Origin: Acinetobacter chinensis
GTDB taxonomy: Bacteria; Pseudomonadota; Gammaproteobacteria; Pseudomonadales; Moraxellaceae
Length of the DNA: 64,000 bases
Reading direction: 5' to 3'
Assembly: GCF_002165375.2 (NCBI RefSeq)
Contig: NZ_CP032134.1
Span: 3,472,001-3,536,000 of the forward strand
Shown here in pieces: positions 52,440 to 62,127 of the stretch. The stretch's first letter is position 1, and each line of letters opens with the position of its first letter. A program made the translations under genes and the position numbers. Under the pieces are notes generated by a model. The model saw only the letters and a list, made by a program, of their open reading frames with translations, was not told the DNA's origin and ran no database searches.

Positions 52440-53018
52440 TTATTGTTTACGCTGTTTCAGCCCGCTCAGAACTGTCCTGAACTTCTGCCAGTCAAAAAAA
52501 GGACCTGGGTCGGTTTTACGTCCAGGTGCAATATCTGAGTGACCTGCCAGATGCTGCTGAATTTTTGGATAAGCCTGCTGCAAAGCCGCCACCACCTCCG
52601 CCAGCGCCTGATACTGTTCTTCTTCAAAAGGCAGGTCATCACTGCCTTCCAGTTCGATGCCCACAGAATAATCATTACATTCTTTTTTTGCCAGATAGCT
52701 GGAACGGCCTGCATGCCATGCCCGATCCTTAAAACTGACAAACTGCAGCACTTCGCCTGAACGTAAAATCAGCAGGTGTGCAGAAACCTGCATTCCTTCA
52801 ATTGTCTGAAAATACGGATGCACAGACCAGTCCAGCTGATTCTGAAAAAACTGCTCAATATAACCACCACCAAACTGTGATGGCGGCAGACTGATATTGT
52901 GTATGACCACAAGCTGAATATCAGTATCATCAGGACGCTGATTAAAATTGGGTGAAGGAAGCTGCCGCGCACCGGTCAACTGTCCATCTATGACCTGAAA
53001 TGAGGGTGCAAGCTGCAT
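52440..53018 (-). CDS. ampD: 1,6-anhydro-N-acetylmuramyl-L-alanine amidase
   Basis: 192 aa cytoplasmic zinc amidase of murein recycling; loss of it raises AmpC-type beta-lactamase expression in bacteria that have AmpR. Zinc ligands H40 (VVIHNIS), H160 and D170 (GHSDIAPGRKTDPGPFFDW) and the catalytic E122 (GIELEG) are present. Length fits AmpD rather than the longer AmpDh proteins. About 100 bp upstream of murJ, same strand. Confidence 0.94.
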   Translation of the reverse strand: MQLAPSFQVIDGQLTGARQLPSPNFNQRPDDTDIQLVVIHNISLPPSQFGGGYIEQFFQNQLDWSVHPYFQTIEGMQVSAHLLILRSGEVLQFVSFKDRAWHAGRSSYLAKKECNDYSVGIELEGSDDLPFEEEQYQALAEVVAALQQAYPKIQQHLAGHSDIAPGRKTDPGPFFDWQKFRTVLSGLKQRKQ

Positions 53019-53192
53019 AAATATTCCCTGTATAAAATAACTGACTGTTCAACATATTAAACCAGTCCTGAAACTTTCATCCTGGATTATTTGCACTGAA
53101 TGGATAATTTTGCTTAAAAATACGCTCTTGCAGATGAACAATGTTAATATAGCGCGCAATTTCCATGGGTTAAAAAAGATACGGAAAATCAG

Positions 53193-54038
53193 ATGAGCAT
53201 ATCTCAGGCTTTACTGGAACAATCCATCCAGATCAACGTTCAGCAGGCTTTACAGGAAGACATTGGGGACGGTGACATTACTGCACTGCTGACACCTGAA
53301 GATGAACAGGCAACAGCAACGATTATCAGCCGTGAAGATATGATTCTGGCTGGACAGCCGTGGGTCAACGCCCTCATTCAGGCTTTTGACCCGACTGTAC
53401 AGATCACCTGGTTAAAAAATGATGGCGAACTGGTCAAAGCCAATGAAACCATTTATAAACTTGCCGGTTCTGCCCGCAGTCTGCTGACTGTCGAACGTCC
53501 TGCGCTGAATTTCATTCAGACGATGTCTGCGGTTGCGACCAAAACAGCAGAATATGTGCGGGAACTTGACGGACTGAACACCAGACTGCTGGATACCCGC
53601 AAAACCCTGCCTGGACTTCGCATTGCACAGAAATATGCTGTTGCAGTGGGTGGTGGTAAAAACCATCGTCTGGGACTGTTTGATGCCTTCCTGATCAAAG
53701 AAAATCATATTATGGCAGCAGGCGGTATTGCTCAGGCGATTGCCCGTGCGCATGAAATTGCACCAGGTAAACCTGTGGAAGTTGAAGTGGAAACCTGGGA
53801 TGAACTGAATCAGGCACTTGAAGCACAGGCGGATATCGTCATGCTGGACAACTTCAGTCAGCAGCAGATGATTGATGCTGTTAAACACGTTGCTGGACGC
53901 TGTAAACTGGAAGCATCAGGCAACATTACCATTGAAAATTTACGTAAAGTGGCAACCACGGGTGTTGACTATATCTCGATGGGTGTTTTAACCAAAGATG
54001 TTAAGGCTGTGGACTTATCCATGCGCTTCAACGCGTGA
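53193..54038 (+). CDS. nadC: Nicotinate-nucleotide pyrophosphorylase (quinolinate phosphoribosyltransferase)
   Basis: 281 aa. De novo NAD synthesis: quinolinate plus PRPP to nicotinate mononucleotide. Landmarks: LQEDIGDGDITALL, SLLTVERPALNFIQTMSAVAT, LDTRKTLPGLRIAQKYAVAVGGGKNHRLGL, VEVEVETWDEL, MLDNFSQQ and LEASGNITIENL. All catalytic Arg/Lys/His are there. Complements pncA/pncB salvage elsewhere in the window. Divergent from ampD. Confidence 0.96.
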   Translation: MSISQALLEQSIQINVQQALQEDIGDGDITALLTPEDEQATATIISREDMILAGQPWVNALIQAFDPTVQITWLKNDGELVKANETIYKLAGSARSLLTVERPALNFIQTMSAVATKTAEYVRELDGLNTRLLDTRKTLPGLRIAQKYAVAVGGGKNHRLGLFDAFLIKENHIMAAGGIAQAIARAHEIAPGKPVEVEVETWDELNQALEAQADIVMLDNFSQQQMIDAVKHVAGRCKLEASGNITIENLRKVATTGVDYISMGVLTKDVKAVDLSMRFNA

Positions 54039-54069
54039 TGCCCTGCGCTTTTTAAGATGATAAGACACC

Positions 54070-54093
54070 GCAGCAGAATCCAGGTTCTGCTGC
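54070..54093 (+). terminator. stem-loop after nadC
   Basis: GCAGCAGAA/TTCTGCTGC, 9-bp perfect stem, 6-nt loop; followed by an A-run rather than T, so termination efficiency is uncertain. Confidence 0.45.
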
Positions 54094-54223
54094 ACAAAAA
54101 ATTACAGCAGCACCGCTATTCCATAGGCAGAATTTGATCATTAATCATGGATTTCTGTCTGCCACAATCCATAATGGCAATACGAAAAAACCATCCACTC
54201 CCAAATAATAAAAGTGAAAAATC

Positions 54224-55390
54224 ATGAAAAAAACAATCCCGCTACTCAGCAGCAGTATAGCCCTGTGCATATCCGCCTCCGCCATTGCAGCACCCGTCAG
54301 CATTCATGTACTGAGTGCAACCATCAAAGACCAGAATATTCCGGATGCGGAAGTTTTTTTACAGAAGAATGGTGAAAATACTGCAACTGCCCGTACAGGA
54401 AGTGATGGCAGAACACAGATCAGCAGAAGTCTGAGCGATACCTCTGACAACCTGCTGATTATTAAGAAACCTGGGTATTCCACCCTTGTTGCCAAATGTC
54501 CATGTGACGGCATGACTTATGCCCTCAGCCCTGTCCTGAAAGATCTGAACAGTATGCGTATTGTTCTGAACTGGGGCAAAACACCTGCCGATCTGGATTC
54601 ACATCTCAGTTATAAAGATCAGCATGTGTTCTGGCAGAGAAAGCAGGGGCAGGATGCCAACCTGGATGTGGACGATACCGATTCATACGGTCCTGAAACG
54701 GTCACCATCGAGAGACGTCTGGACAATCAGTACTATGTGTACTCTGTACATGACTATACGGACAGAACCCGACCTGACACTTTAAATCTTGCCAGCAGTC
54801 AGGCAAAAGTCATGGTCTATGCCGGTGAATCCCTGATCCGTTCCTACTATGTCCCGACAGATAAAAAAGGGAACTTATGGACGGTTTTCCGTATTTCACC
54901 ACAGGGCGAAATACAGGACATCAATCAGGTCTCAGGTACCCGAAGCAATGCAGACCGTATTGGGTCAACCGTGTCAGACTATCAGAACAGCAGTACACAG
55001 GTTCGCCTGGCTCCTGTTTCCGCAGCAGCTCAGGCGCGTGCTAAATCTCTGAATCTGGCGGCAGACAAAGCTTATAAAAACAGCCGTTATGAACAGGCGG
55101 CAATGCTCTATCAACAGGCCATTGATTACAATCCAAATGCAGGTCAGGTGTACAGTAATCTGGCAGTGACCTATCAGAAACTGAACCGTTCAGCAGAAGC
55201 TCTGCTTGCCAACCAGAAAGCGATTGCTCTGGCGACCAATAACAACACCAAAGCCTATTCACATTACAATATCGGACGTATTTACGAAGATCATCGTGAT
55301 CTGTCCCAGGCGCTGTACCACTTCCAGCAGGCAAATCTGTTTAAGCCTACAACCAGTTATGAACAGGCAATCCAGCGAGTCAGCCGCTGA
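54224..55390 (+). CDS. Exported DUF2135/TPR protein
   Basis: 388 aa with a Sec signal peptide (residues 1-22, ending AIAA). The mature protein has three parts: a carboxypeptidase-regulatory-like beta domain (about 25-105, IPDAEVFLQKNGENTATARTGSDGRTQI), a YfaP/DUF2135-like domain (about 110-215, MRIVLNWGKTPADLDSHLSY) and a C-terminal TPR array (about 285-385, AYKNSRYEQAAMLYQQAIDYNPNAGQVYSNLA). The middle domain's D-L-D-S-H motif looks metal-binding. Function unknown; a periplasmic scaffold or secreted assembly factor is plausible. Converges with the phospholipase gene. Confidence 0.8.
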   Translation: MKKTIPLLSSSIALCISASAIAAPVSIHVLSATIKDQNIPDAEVFLQKNGENTATARTGSDGRTQISRSLSDTSDNLLIIKKPGYSTLVAKCPCDGMTYALSPVLKDLNSMRIVLNWGKTPADLDSHLSYKDQHVFWQRKQGQDANLDVDDTDSYGPETVTIERRLDNQYYVYSVHDYTDRTRPDTLNLASSQAKVMVYAGESLIRSYYVPTDKKGNLWTVFRISPQGEIQDINQVSGTRSNADRIGSTVSDYQNSSTQVRLAPVSAAAQARAKSLNLAADKAYKNSRYEQAAMLYQQAIDYNPNAGQVYSNLAVTYQKLNRSAEALLANQKAIALATNNNTKAYSHYNIGRIYEDHRDLSQALYHFQQANLFKPTTSYEQAIQRVSR

Positions 55391-55416
55391 TTCTGCCAGT
55401 CCGATGTTCCACATGA

Positions 55417-55444
55417 AACCAGGGAAGCATCTGCTTCCCTGGTT
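55417..55444. terminator. strong stem-loop between convergent genes
   Basis: AACCAGGGAAGCA/TGCTTCCCTGGTT, 13-bp perfect stem with a 2-nt centre, serving both strands. Confidence 0.7.
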
Positions 55445-55464
55445 GATTGGTATCTTTATAGATT

Positions 55465-57663
55465 TTACATAAACGGATCGGTATAAGAGTCCTGCCCCGT
55501 TTCCACTCTGCCTGCAAAACGACGCTCATACAGACCATCGGCTGCGCTGACAGTAAAATCATACCAGCCATATACGGAGCTCATGTCCAGCAGTAACTCA
55601 ACCTCTTTGCCCGCCACAGTATCAATCGTCCAGTTTTTCTGATTCAGATAAGCGTTTGCTTTGACCGTCAGCTGAGCAGACTGCTGTCCATCATGACGGA
55701 CTTTCAGATAGATTTTAGCTGAACATTCTTCGACACAGACTCTGATTTCTGGCAATGCATCCACCTGAGTTTTCTGTTTCAGATCGCCTTTAAAACTGCG
55801 GTGAAAACCATTCGGCCCTAGCACCCACAGATCATAGCCCCCATTGGATACATCCCATACATCGTCCAGCTGTTTGTCCGCTTCAACCATATAACGGCGT
55901 GGCACAGCATCCAGGTTCAGTCTGTCATAAACATGGAAAACAGCACCCTGTTCACCTGTATTGGAAAAAATCAGTTTGACCTGCTGACTGACCGCATCCA
56001 CTTTTGCACTGGTATGCAGAATATAGGGCAAGGCTCTGGAAAAACGGATGCCTTTTTCCTGAACAGGAAATTTCTGGGCAGCAGGAACCTGAACCTGTTT
56101 CATGGCTTCCTGACTGGAGCGGATGAAATCTGCCTGAGCTTTGGTTTTTTCTCCATCCAGATCAGGCACCTGCTCCAGATTTGGATTTTTAAAGTTAAAA
56201 GCAGAGGTCAGATCACCACATACCGCACGGCGGTACGGGCTGATATTGCTTTCTTTGACCCCAAAACGATGCTCAAGAAAACGGATAATGGAAGTGTGGT
56301 CAAACACCTGAGAATTGACCCAGCCCCCACGACTCCACGGCGAAATCACATACATGGGCACCCGTACTCCTGGACCATAAACACCATGCCAGAAGTTGTC
56401 ATTTTTGCCGTTTACGAACTTAAGTAAAGGCTGTGCAGTCGAAGCAGCAACCCGTGGGTGATTAAAATATTCATAGGAAACATCCTGATCACTCAGTGTG
56501 GTCTTACCATGGGTTTTCAGAATCTGTCCCTGATCATTGATCTCTCTTGAAGGCGCAGATGGTGACGGAACATGGTCAAAGAAACCATCATTTTCATCAA
56601 AGTTGACCAGCAGAACAGTCTGACTCCAGATCTCAGGATTTTCGGTCAGCGCATTCAGCAGTTCCTGGATATACCATGCTCCCTGTACCGGACTGGAAGG
56701 TCCAGGATGCTCACTGTAGGCAGCCGGTGCCACAATCCAGCTGACCTGCGGCAGTTTGCCTGCCGCAATATCCTTTTTGAACTGTCCCAGTAATCCACCA
56801 TCATCAGGCATGGTATTGGCAATCCCTTTATATAAGGGCTGTGCAGCATCAATTTTTTCATCATAAGGCGGACAGAATGGATTTGCATGACTGACTGGCT
56901 TGCCCGACAGTTCATTGGCACGGCGGTACTGTTTAAAACCGGCCAGCGGATTGTCAGTAAAGTTGTCCGGCATGTTCTGATAGACTTTCCAGCTGACTCC
57001 AGCCTGTTGCAGGCGTTCAGGATAAGTCGTCCAGTCATAACCTGACAGCGATGAACCGATACCGTCAAATTCATTGACCACGCTGGCAACACCCGAGGTT
57101 GCGCCATTCGTTCCTGTCCAGATAAATGATCTGTTCGGATTTGTTCCTGCATGCATGGCACAGTGGTAAGCATCACATAAGGTAAATGCCTCCGCCAGTG
57201 CAAACTGAAATTCAACTTCACTGCGCTTGTAGTAACCCATGGACTGTGGCTGTTTGTGCTGTACCCAGTTTCCCATGCGCCCACAGTCCCACGCTGCCTG
57301 ACCGTCTTTCCATGAGTGAGGTGTACCACTGACCCGCTGTGCATTGCCCAGCCGGCTGTCTAAATGATAAGGCAGGACTTTATTTTTATCTGCATCGTAC
57401 TGTTCCCAGACGGTACGCCCACCTTTCAACGGTATGCTGAAGCGGTCACCAAAGCCCCTGACTCCTTTAAACGTTCCAAAGTAATTATCAAAGGAACGGT
57501 TTTCCTGAGTCAGAATCACCACATGTTTCACATCCTGAATCGTGCCACTTTCCACTTTTGCATCAATCGCCAGTGCTTTCTGAATACTCAGAGGGAAACT
57601 GGCCAGTGCTGCGGCACCAAATGCCGTTTTTGAAGAATTGATTATAAAATCACGACGGTTCAT
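55465..57663 (-). CDS. Phosphocholine-preferring phospholipase C, Tat-exported
   Basis: 732 aa. Twin-arginine signal NRRDFIINSSKTAFGAAALASFPLSI at the N-terminus, so it is exported folded through Tat. The phosphoesterase domain starts with VKHVVILTQENRSFDNYFGTFKGVRGFGDR, and later has HAGTNPNRSFIWTGTN, NFDENDGFFDHVPSP and YGPGVRVPMYVISPWSRGG, all typical of PlcH/PlcN-type enzymes. Two C-terminal DUF756 repeats (about 530-720) follow. It cleaves phosphatidylcholine or sphingomyelin and may serve phosphate or carbon acquisition or virulence. Start ATG 57663 with AAGGA; an upstream GTG is possible. A small lipoprotein gene precedes it. Confidence 0.93.
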   Translation of the reverse strand: MNRRDFIINSSKTAFGAAALASFPLSIQKALAIDAKVESGTIQDVKHVVILTQENRSFDNYFGTFKGVRGFGDRFSIPLKGGRTVWEQYDADKNKVLPYHLDSRLGNAQRVSGTPHSWKDGQAAWDCGRMGNWVQHKQPQSMGYYKRSEVEFQFALAEAFTLCDAYHCAMHAGTNPNRSFIWTGTNGATSGVASVVNEFDGIGSSLSGYDWTTYPERLQQAGVSWKVYQNMPDNFTDNPLAGFKQYRRANELSGKPVSHANPFCPPYDEKIDAAQPLYKGIANTMPDDGGLLGQFKKDIAAGKLPQVSWIVAPAAYSEHPGPSSPVQGAWYIQELLNALTENPEIWSQTVLLVNFDENDGFFDHVPSPSAPSREINDQGQILKTHGKTTLSDQDVSYEYFNHPRVAASTAQPLLKFVNGKNDNFWHGVYGPGVRVPMYVISPWSRGGWVNSQVFDHTSIIRFLEHRFGVKESNISPYRRAVCGDLTSAFNFKNPNLEQVPDLDGEKTKAQADFIRSSQEAMKQVQVPAAQKFPVQEKGIRFSRALPYILHTSAKVDAVSQQVKLIFSNTGEQGAVFHVYDRLNLDAVPRRYMVEADKQLDDVWDVSNGGYDLWVLGPNGFHRSFKGDLKQKTQVDALPEIRVCVEECSAKIYLKVRHDGQQSAQLTVKANAYLNQKNWTIDTVAGKEVELLLDMSSVYGWYDFTVSAADGLYERRFAGRVETGQDSYTDPFM

Positions 57664-57683
57664 CACATTTTTTCCTTCAGCGG

Positions 57684-57821
57684 TCAGGGAGCACAGTGAA
57701 TTTTGCAGCCAGGTTCAGGTTTAACCACAGGCGGATTCACCTGTGCCTGATCATTGTCATCATTACAGCCACTCAGCAGTAGCGCTGAACCGAGCAGAAA
57801 AACTGTCAGTAAACTTCGCAT
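57684..57821 (-). CDS. 45-aa lipoprotein encoded just upstream of phospholipase C
   Basis: ATG 57821 with AAGGA at good spacing; stop at 57684, 20 bp before the plc start, so the two are probably one transcript. The product has a clear lipoprotein signal (MRSLLTVFLLGSALLLSGC, cysteine 19) and a mature part of only 27 residues: acidic NDDNDQAQ, Pro-rich VNPPVVKPEPG, and a terminal CKIHCAP with two cysteines. Too short for automatic ORF calls. A role in anchoring or export of the phospholipase is possible but unproven. Confidence 0.7.
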   Translation of the reverse strand: MRSLLTVFLLGSALLLSGCNDDNDQAQVNPPVVKPEPGCKIHCAP

Positions 57822-57911
57822 CGTCCTTTCCTGTTTTTATTGTGCGGACTTATTGATATAAAAAAAGCATGACATCAGCGTGATCGTTTTATTGCAGTCC
57901 TGTTAAAAAAC

Positions 57912-57933
57912 AAAAACGCACCCGAAGGTGCGT
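57912..57933 (-). terminator. terminator of rph
   Basis: ACGCACC/GGTGCGT stem with CGAA tetraloop; on the minus strand followed by TTTTTG. Confidence 0.8.
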
Positions 57934-57955
57934 CTGTTTAACAGGAATCTGTGAC

Positions 57956-58672
57956 TTACCAGCCCAGTGCTTCCTGCTGTTTTTTCACCAGTTCCTGAAT
58001 CCCTTTCTCTGCCATTTCCAGCATGGCATTGCTTTGCGCACGGGTAAAAGGTTTCTCTTCGGCTGTGCCCTGAATTTCAATAAATTCACCTGCCTGAGTC
58101 ATCACCACGTTCAGGTCAGTCTGACAGTTTGAATCTTCTTCATAGCAAAGATCGAGCAGTACGTCGTCCTGATAAATACCGACTGAAACCGCAGCAACCA
58201 GACCTTTCAATGGGTCATGCTTGATTTTCTTTTTCTCCAGCAGCACATTCATGGCATCAATTAAAGCCACTGCAGCACCAGTGATGGATGCTGTACGTGT
58301 ACCGCCATCTGCCTGAATCACGTCACAGTCGATGGTAATCGTGTTTTCACCCAGTTTTTTCAGGTCAACCATGGCACGTAAACTGCGTCCGATTAAACGC
58401 TGAATTTCCTGAGTACGACCAGACTGTTTACCACGGGCAGCTTCACGGTCACTGCGGGTATGGGTTGAACGTGGCAGCATGCCGTATTCAGCAGTCACCC
58501 AGCCTTGTCCCTGACCTTTGAGAAAACGGGGTACAGAATGGTCAATACTTGCAGTACAGAGAACCTTAGTATGACCAAATTCAACCAGTACTGAACCTTC
58601 CGCATAACGTGTGTAGTTACGGGTAATTTTAATCTCACGTAACTGATCTAAAGCTCGCTGGTCAATACGCAT
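57956..58672 (-). CDS. rph: Ribonuclease PH
   Basis: 238 aa phosphorolytic 3'-5' exoribonuclease trimming tRNA precursors. MRIDQRALDQLREIKITRNYTRYAEGSVLVEFGHTKVLCTASI, YGMLPRSTHTRSDREAARGKQSGRTQEIQRLIGRSLRAMVDL and IDCDVIQADGGTRTASITGA are the RNase PH core, with the phosphate-binding Arg residues. No C-terminal frameshift as in E. coli K-12. The start is ATG 58672. Confidence 0.97.
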   Translation of the reverse strand: MRIDQRALDQLREIKITRNYTRYAEGSVLVEFGHTKVLCTASIDHSVPRFLKGQGQGWVTAEYGMLPRSTHTRSDREAARGKQSGRTQEIQRLIGRSLRAMVDLKKLGENTITIDCDVIQADGGTRTASITGAAVALIDAMNVLLEKKKIKHDPLKGLVAAVSVGIYQDDVLLDLCYEEDSNCQTDLNVVMTQAGEFIEIQGTAEEKPFTRAQSNAMLEMAEKGIQELVKKQQEALGW

Positions 58673-59100
58673 AATTCGTCCTGATTTTTCACTGAAAAAA
58701 GTTGCCTCGCATTATAACAGATGCAACCGATTGCGTTTTATTACAAGTTGTCAGTTTAATTCAGACGACGCATCATTCAGTGCCGTCATCATTTACAGTT
58801 TTTCATTGATTTTCTGTATGAACAGCATGTCTGTCATGCATCGCAGACACTTTCATAACAAGCAGATCACTGTTTTTTTAAACAATAATCCACCGGTCAC
58901 TTAAACAACAGAAATACAGGCTGTTTTCAGCCCCTGTAAAGCTCCCTTTTAAATCATGCTTTCATATCAAAGTGTCATACTGTTATGGCAGAAAAATTGC
59001 TGATGAATTGTTCAGACGCTTACATACTTTTGTCTGTAGCGACTTGGCATGTGGCATGATCAAGTGCATATTCAAATGAAGAAAAACCGGAGAGTGTAAA
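58673..59100. other. 430-bp gap between rph and ppc
   Basis: Must contain both divergent promoters. A TACAGG/CCTGTA-type inverted repeat lies near 58916-58940. No ORF or RNA gene is supported. Confidence 0.4.
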
Positions 59101-61791
59101 ATGATTCAACAAATTGATGCTCCACTGCGCGAAGATGTCCGCTTACTCGGAAATCTGCTGGGCGAAACCCTGAAAGAACATGCAGGGCAGGATTTGTTTA
59201 ATCAGATTGAACAGATTCGTGCGCTCGCCAAAGGTGCAAGAGACGGTCAGTTGGAAGCAGAAAAACAGCTGGAACAGCTTTTTTTAAATTTAAAAGATGA
59301 AGAAATTCTGCCTCTGACCCGTGCATTTTCACACTTTCTGAACTTCGCCAATATTGCTGAGCAATATCATGTGGTACGCAGCCGGCGCCAGAGTGAATTT
59401 GATGTCACCGCACCATCGCCTAACGTACTCGATCACCTCTTTGAAAAATTTAAAAACCGTCAGATCGATACAGCCACTTTATATAAACAGATCTGTGAAC
59501 TGAAAATTGAACTGGTGCTGACTGCACACCCGACTGAAGTCAGTCGCCGTACCCTGATTCAGAAATATGATGGCATCAACAACTGTCTGTCCAGATTTGA
59601 TCAGCAGAAACTGACGCCTAAACAGCGCAATGAAGTGCTTGCCGACCTGAAACAGCTGGTCTGTTCTGCATGGCAGACTGATGAAATCCGTCAGCACCGC
59701 CCGACTCCTGTAGATGAAGCTAAATGGGGATTCACCACCATTGAGCAGACGCTGTGGAATGCAGTGCCAAAATTTATCCGCGAACTGGATGAACTGGTAC
59801 AGGACAACTGTCAGCAGGCTTTACCGCTGAATATTTCTCCGATCCGTTTTGCCTCATGGATGGGTGGTGACCGTGACGGTAACCCGAATGTCACCCACAA
59901 CATTACCCAGGAAGTCCTGTGGCTGTCCCGCTGGAAAGCAGCTGATCTGTATGTCCGTGATATTGAAGACCTGCGCTGGGAACTGTCACTGGAAGCCTGC
60001 TCTGATGAACTGACTCAGGCACTGGGCTACACCCATCCAGAACCTTACCGTGAATATCTGCGTGCCACACGTGAACGCCTGAAGATCACCCGTTCATGGC
60101 TGGCAAGCAAACTTCAGGGACAGCACTCGGATGTGGACCGTAACCTGATCATCCGCTATAAAGATGAACTGTTGCAGCCCTTGCTGCTCTGCTGGCGTTC
60201 ACTCATGGCATGTAACCTGCCTGAAATTGCCAACGGCAAACTGCTCGATTTTATTTACCGTGTGAACTGTTTTGGGATTGAACTGCTGAAACTCGATATC
60301 CGACAGGAATCAGGACGGCACCGTCAGGCCATCTCAGCCATTACTGAATACCTGGGACTGGGGAATTTTGAAACCTGGACTGAACAGGCGCGTCAGAACT
60401 TTTTAATTCAGGAACTGCAAAGCAAACGTCCACTGTTGCCGAAGCATCTGGATGTTCCGGCAGGCAGCCTGATTGATCACCCTGATGTTCAGGAAGTATT
60501 TGCCACCATGCGGACGCTGGCGGAACAGCCAAAAGAATGTCTGGGTGCTTATATTATTTCCATGGCGGAATATGCAAGTGATGTGCTTGCGGTACTGTTA
60601 CTGCAGAAAGAAGCAGGCATTGAACATCCATTACGTGTTGTACCACTTTTTGAAACACTGAAAGACCTGGATGGTGCTGCATCCACCATGAATACGCTGT
60701 TCAGTATGCACTGGTACAAACAGCATATTCAGGGCAAACACGAAGTCATGATCGGTTATTCAGACTCTGCCAAAGATGCAGGCTTCATGTCTGCCAACTG
60801 GGCGCAGTACCGCGCTCAGGAAGAACTGACTGCTGTCGCAAAACAGCATGCGGTACAGCTGACACTGTTCCATGGTCGCGGCGGTTCCATCAGTCGCGGC
60901 GGTGCGCCAACTCAGCAGGCACTGTTCTCTCAGCCACCAGGCTCCATTTCAGGTGCCATCCGTGTGACAGAACAGGGCGAAATGATCCGCTTCAAGTTCG
61001 GACTCGAAGAAATTGCCTTACAGAATCTGGAAATTTATACCGCAGCAACTCTGGAAGCCACCCTGCTGCCTCCGCCAGAACCGAAACAGCAATGGCGGGA
61101 TTTAATGCACAGCATGACTGATCTGTCTGTTCAGGTCTATCGTCAGACCGTCCGTGAAAATCCGCATTTTGTGAAATATCTGCGTACTGTCACACCTGAG
61201 CTTGAACTGCAGATGCTGCCTTTAGGTTCACGTCCTGCAAAACGTAAAGTCAGTGGTGGTATTGAATCCTTACGTGCCATTCCCTGGGTATTTGCCTGGA
61301 CACAGATCCGTCTGATGCTGCCTGCATGGCTCGGCACAGGTGCTGCCATTAACCAGGTGATTGATCAGGGTCAGAAAGCGACACTGGATGAAATGCTGAC
61401 CGAATGGCCATATTTCCAGACCCTGATTGATATGCTGGAAATGGTTCTGTCCAAAGCAGATGCTAATATTGCGCTTTACTACGAAGCACATCTGACACAG
61501 GATGAAGACCTGAAAGTGCTGGGCGCAGAACTGCGTCAGCGTCTGCATGATGCGGTACAGACGCTGCTTGTACTGAAAGGTGAATCCAAACTGCTCAGTT
61601 CCAACGATGTTCTGGATCAGTCCATGCAGGTACGCAAACCCTACCTGCTACCCTTACATCTGCTCCAGGCTGAACTGATGAAACGTCGTCGTGGCTATTT
61701 ACAGGAAAGTCCAAGCGAACAGACCCCTGTCGATCATGCACTGATGGTCAGCATTGCAGGAATTGCCGCTGGTCTGCGTAATACCGGCTGA
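59101..61791 (+). CDS. ppc: Phosphoenolpyruvate carboxylase
   Basis: 896 aa, anaplerotic formation of oxaloacetate from PEP and bicarbonate. LTAHPTEVSRRT near residue 140 contains the catalytic His; FHGRGGSISRGGAPT and VMIGYSDSAKDAGF are the PEP- and bicarbonate-site loops; the C-terminus ends in ...SIAGIAAGLRNTG, the conserved terminal NTG. Normal length. GGAGAG precedes the ATG. Followed by a very strong terminator. Confidence 0.97.
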   Translation: MIQQIDAPLREDVRLLGNLLGETLKEHAGQDLFNQIEQIRALAKGARDGQLEAEKQLEQLFLNLKDEEILPLTRAFSHFLNFANIAEQYHVVRSRRQSEFDVTAPSPNVLDHLFEKFKNRQIDTATLYKQICELKIELVLTAHPTEVSRRTLIQKYDGINNCLSRFDQQKLTPKQRNEVLADLKQLVCSAWQTDEIRQHRPTPVDEAKWGFTTIEQTLWNAVPKFIRELDELVQDNCQQALPLNISPIRFASWMGGDRDGNPNVTHNITQEVLWLSRWKAADLYVRDIEDLRWELSLEACSDELTQALGYTHPEPYREYLRATRERLKITRSWLASKLQGQHSDVDRNLIIRYKDELLQPLLLCWRSLMACNLPEIANGKLLDFIYRVNCFGIELLKLDIRQESGRHRQAISAITEYLGLGNFETWTEQARQNFLIQELQSKRPLLPKHLDVPAGSLIDHPDVQEVFATMRTLAEQPKECLGAYIISMAEYASDVLAVLLLQKEAGIEHPLRVVPLFETLKDLDGAASTMNTLFSMHWYKQHIQGKHEVMIGYSDSAKDAGFMSANWAQYRAQEELTAVAKQHAVQLTLFHGRGGSISRGGAPTQQALFSQPPGSISGAIRVTEQGEMIRFKFGLEEIALQNLEIYTAATLEATLLPPPEPKQQWRDLMHSMTDLSVQVYRQTVRENPHFVKYLRTVTPELELQMLPLGSRPAKRKVSGGIESLRAIPWVFAWTQIRLMLPAWLGTGAAINQVIDQGQKATLDEMLTEWPYFQTLIDMLEMVLSKADANIALYYEAHLTQDEDLKVLGAELRQRLHDAVQTLLVLKGESKLLSSNDVLDQSMQVRKPYLLPLHLLQAELMKRRRGYLQESPSEQTPVDHALMVSIAGIAAGLRNTG

Positions 61792-61810
61792 TTTCAGTCT
61801 TTCCTTTTCA

Positions 61811-61844
61811 GGATGTATATGCAGTGCATATACATCCTTTTTTT
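61811..61844 (+). terminator. terminator after ppc
   Basis: GGATGTATATGCA/TGCATATACATCC, 13-bp perfect stem followed by seven T. Confidence 0.93.
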
Positions 61845-62127
61845 ATTGTGGGTGCTGCAAAACAGTCTGAATGTCTCTGATCCGTATGATTCAATCCCAG
61901 ACTCATAAAAAAACTTAAACAATTGCAAAATATTCTATTTTTTCACTTCAGTCCTGCATTTTTTTAATCTGTTGATTTTACTTGGATACACACAGTAACA
62001 ATTTTACCAAGCGGTATATAAATCAGATAAAGATGAACAATCACAAGTCCTTAGTCTGACTCAGGGATAAAAAAAACAGAGTAAAGAGCGTATGATGTGC
62101 TCAATTTGTTTTTTGAGTGCTCACTTT

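Noticed and set aside
53412..53888. 158-codon minus-strand frame within nadC
   Set aside because: Shadow frame opposite nadC with unlikely composition (His/Phe/Cys-rich).
56655..57344. 229-codon minus-strand frame within the phospholipase gene
   Set aside because: Same-strand out-of-frame shadow of the phospholipase; the product has no recognisable pattern.
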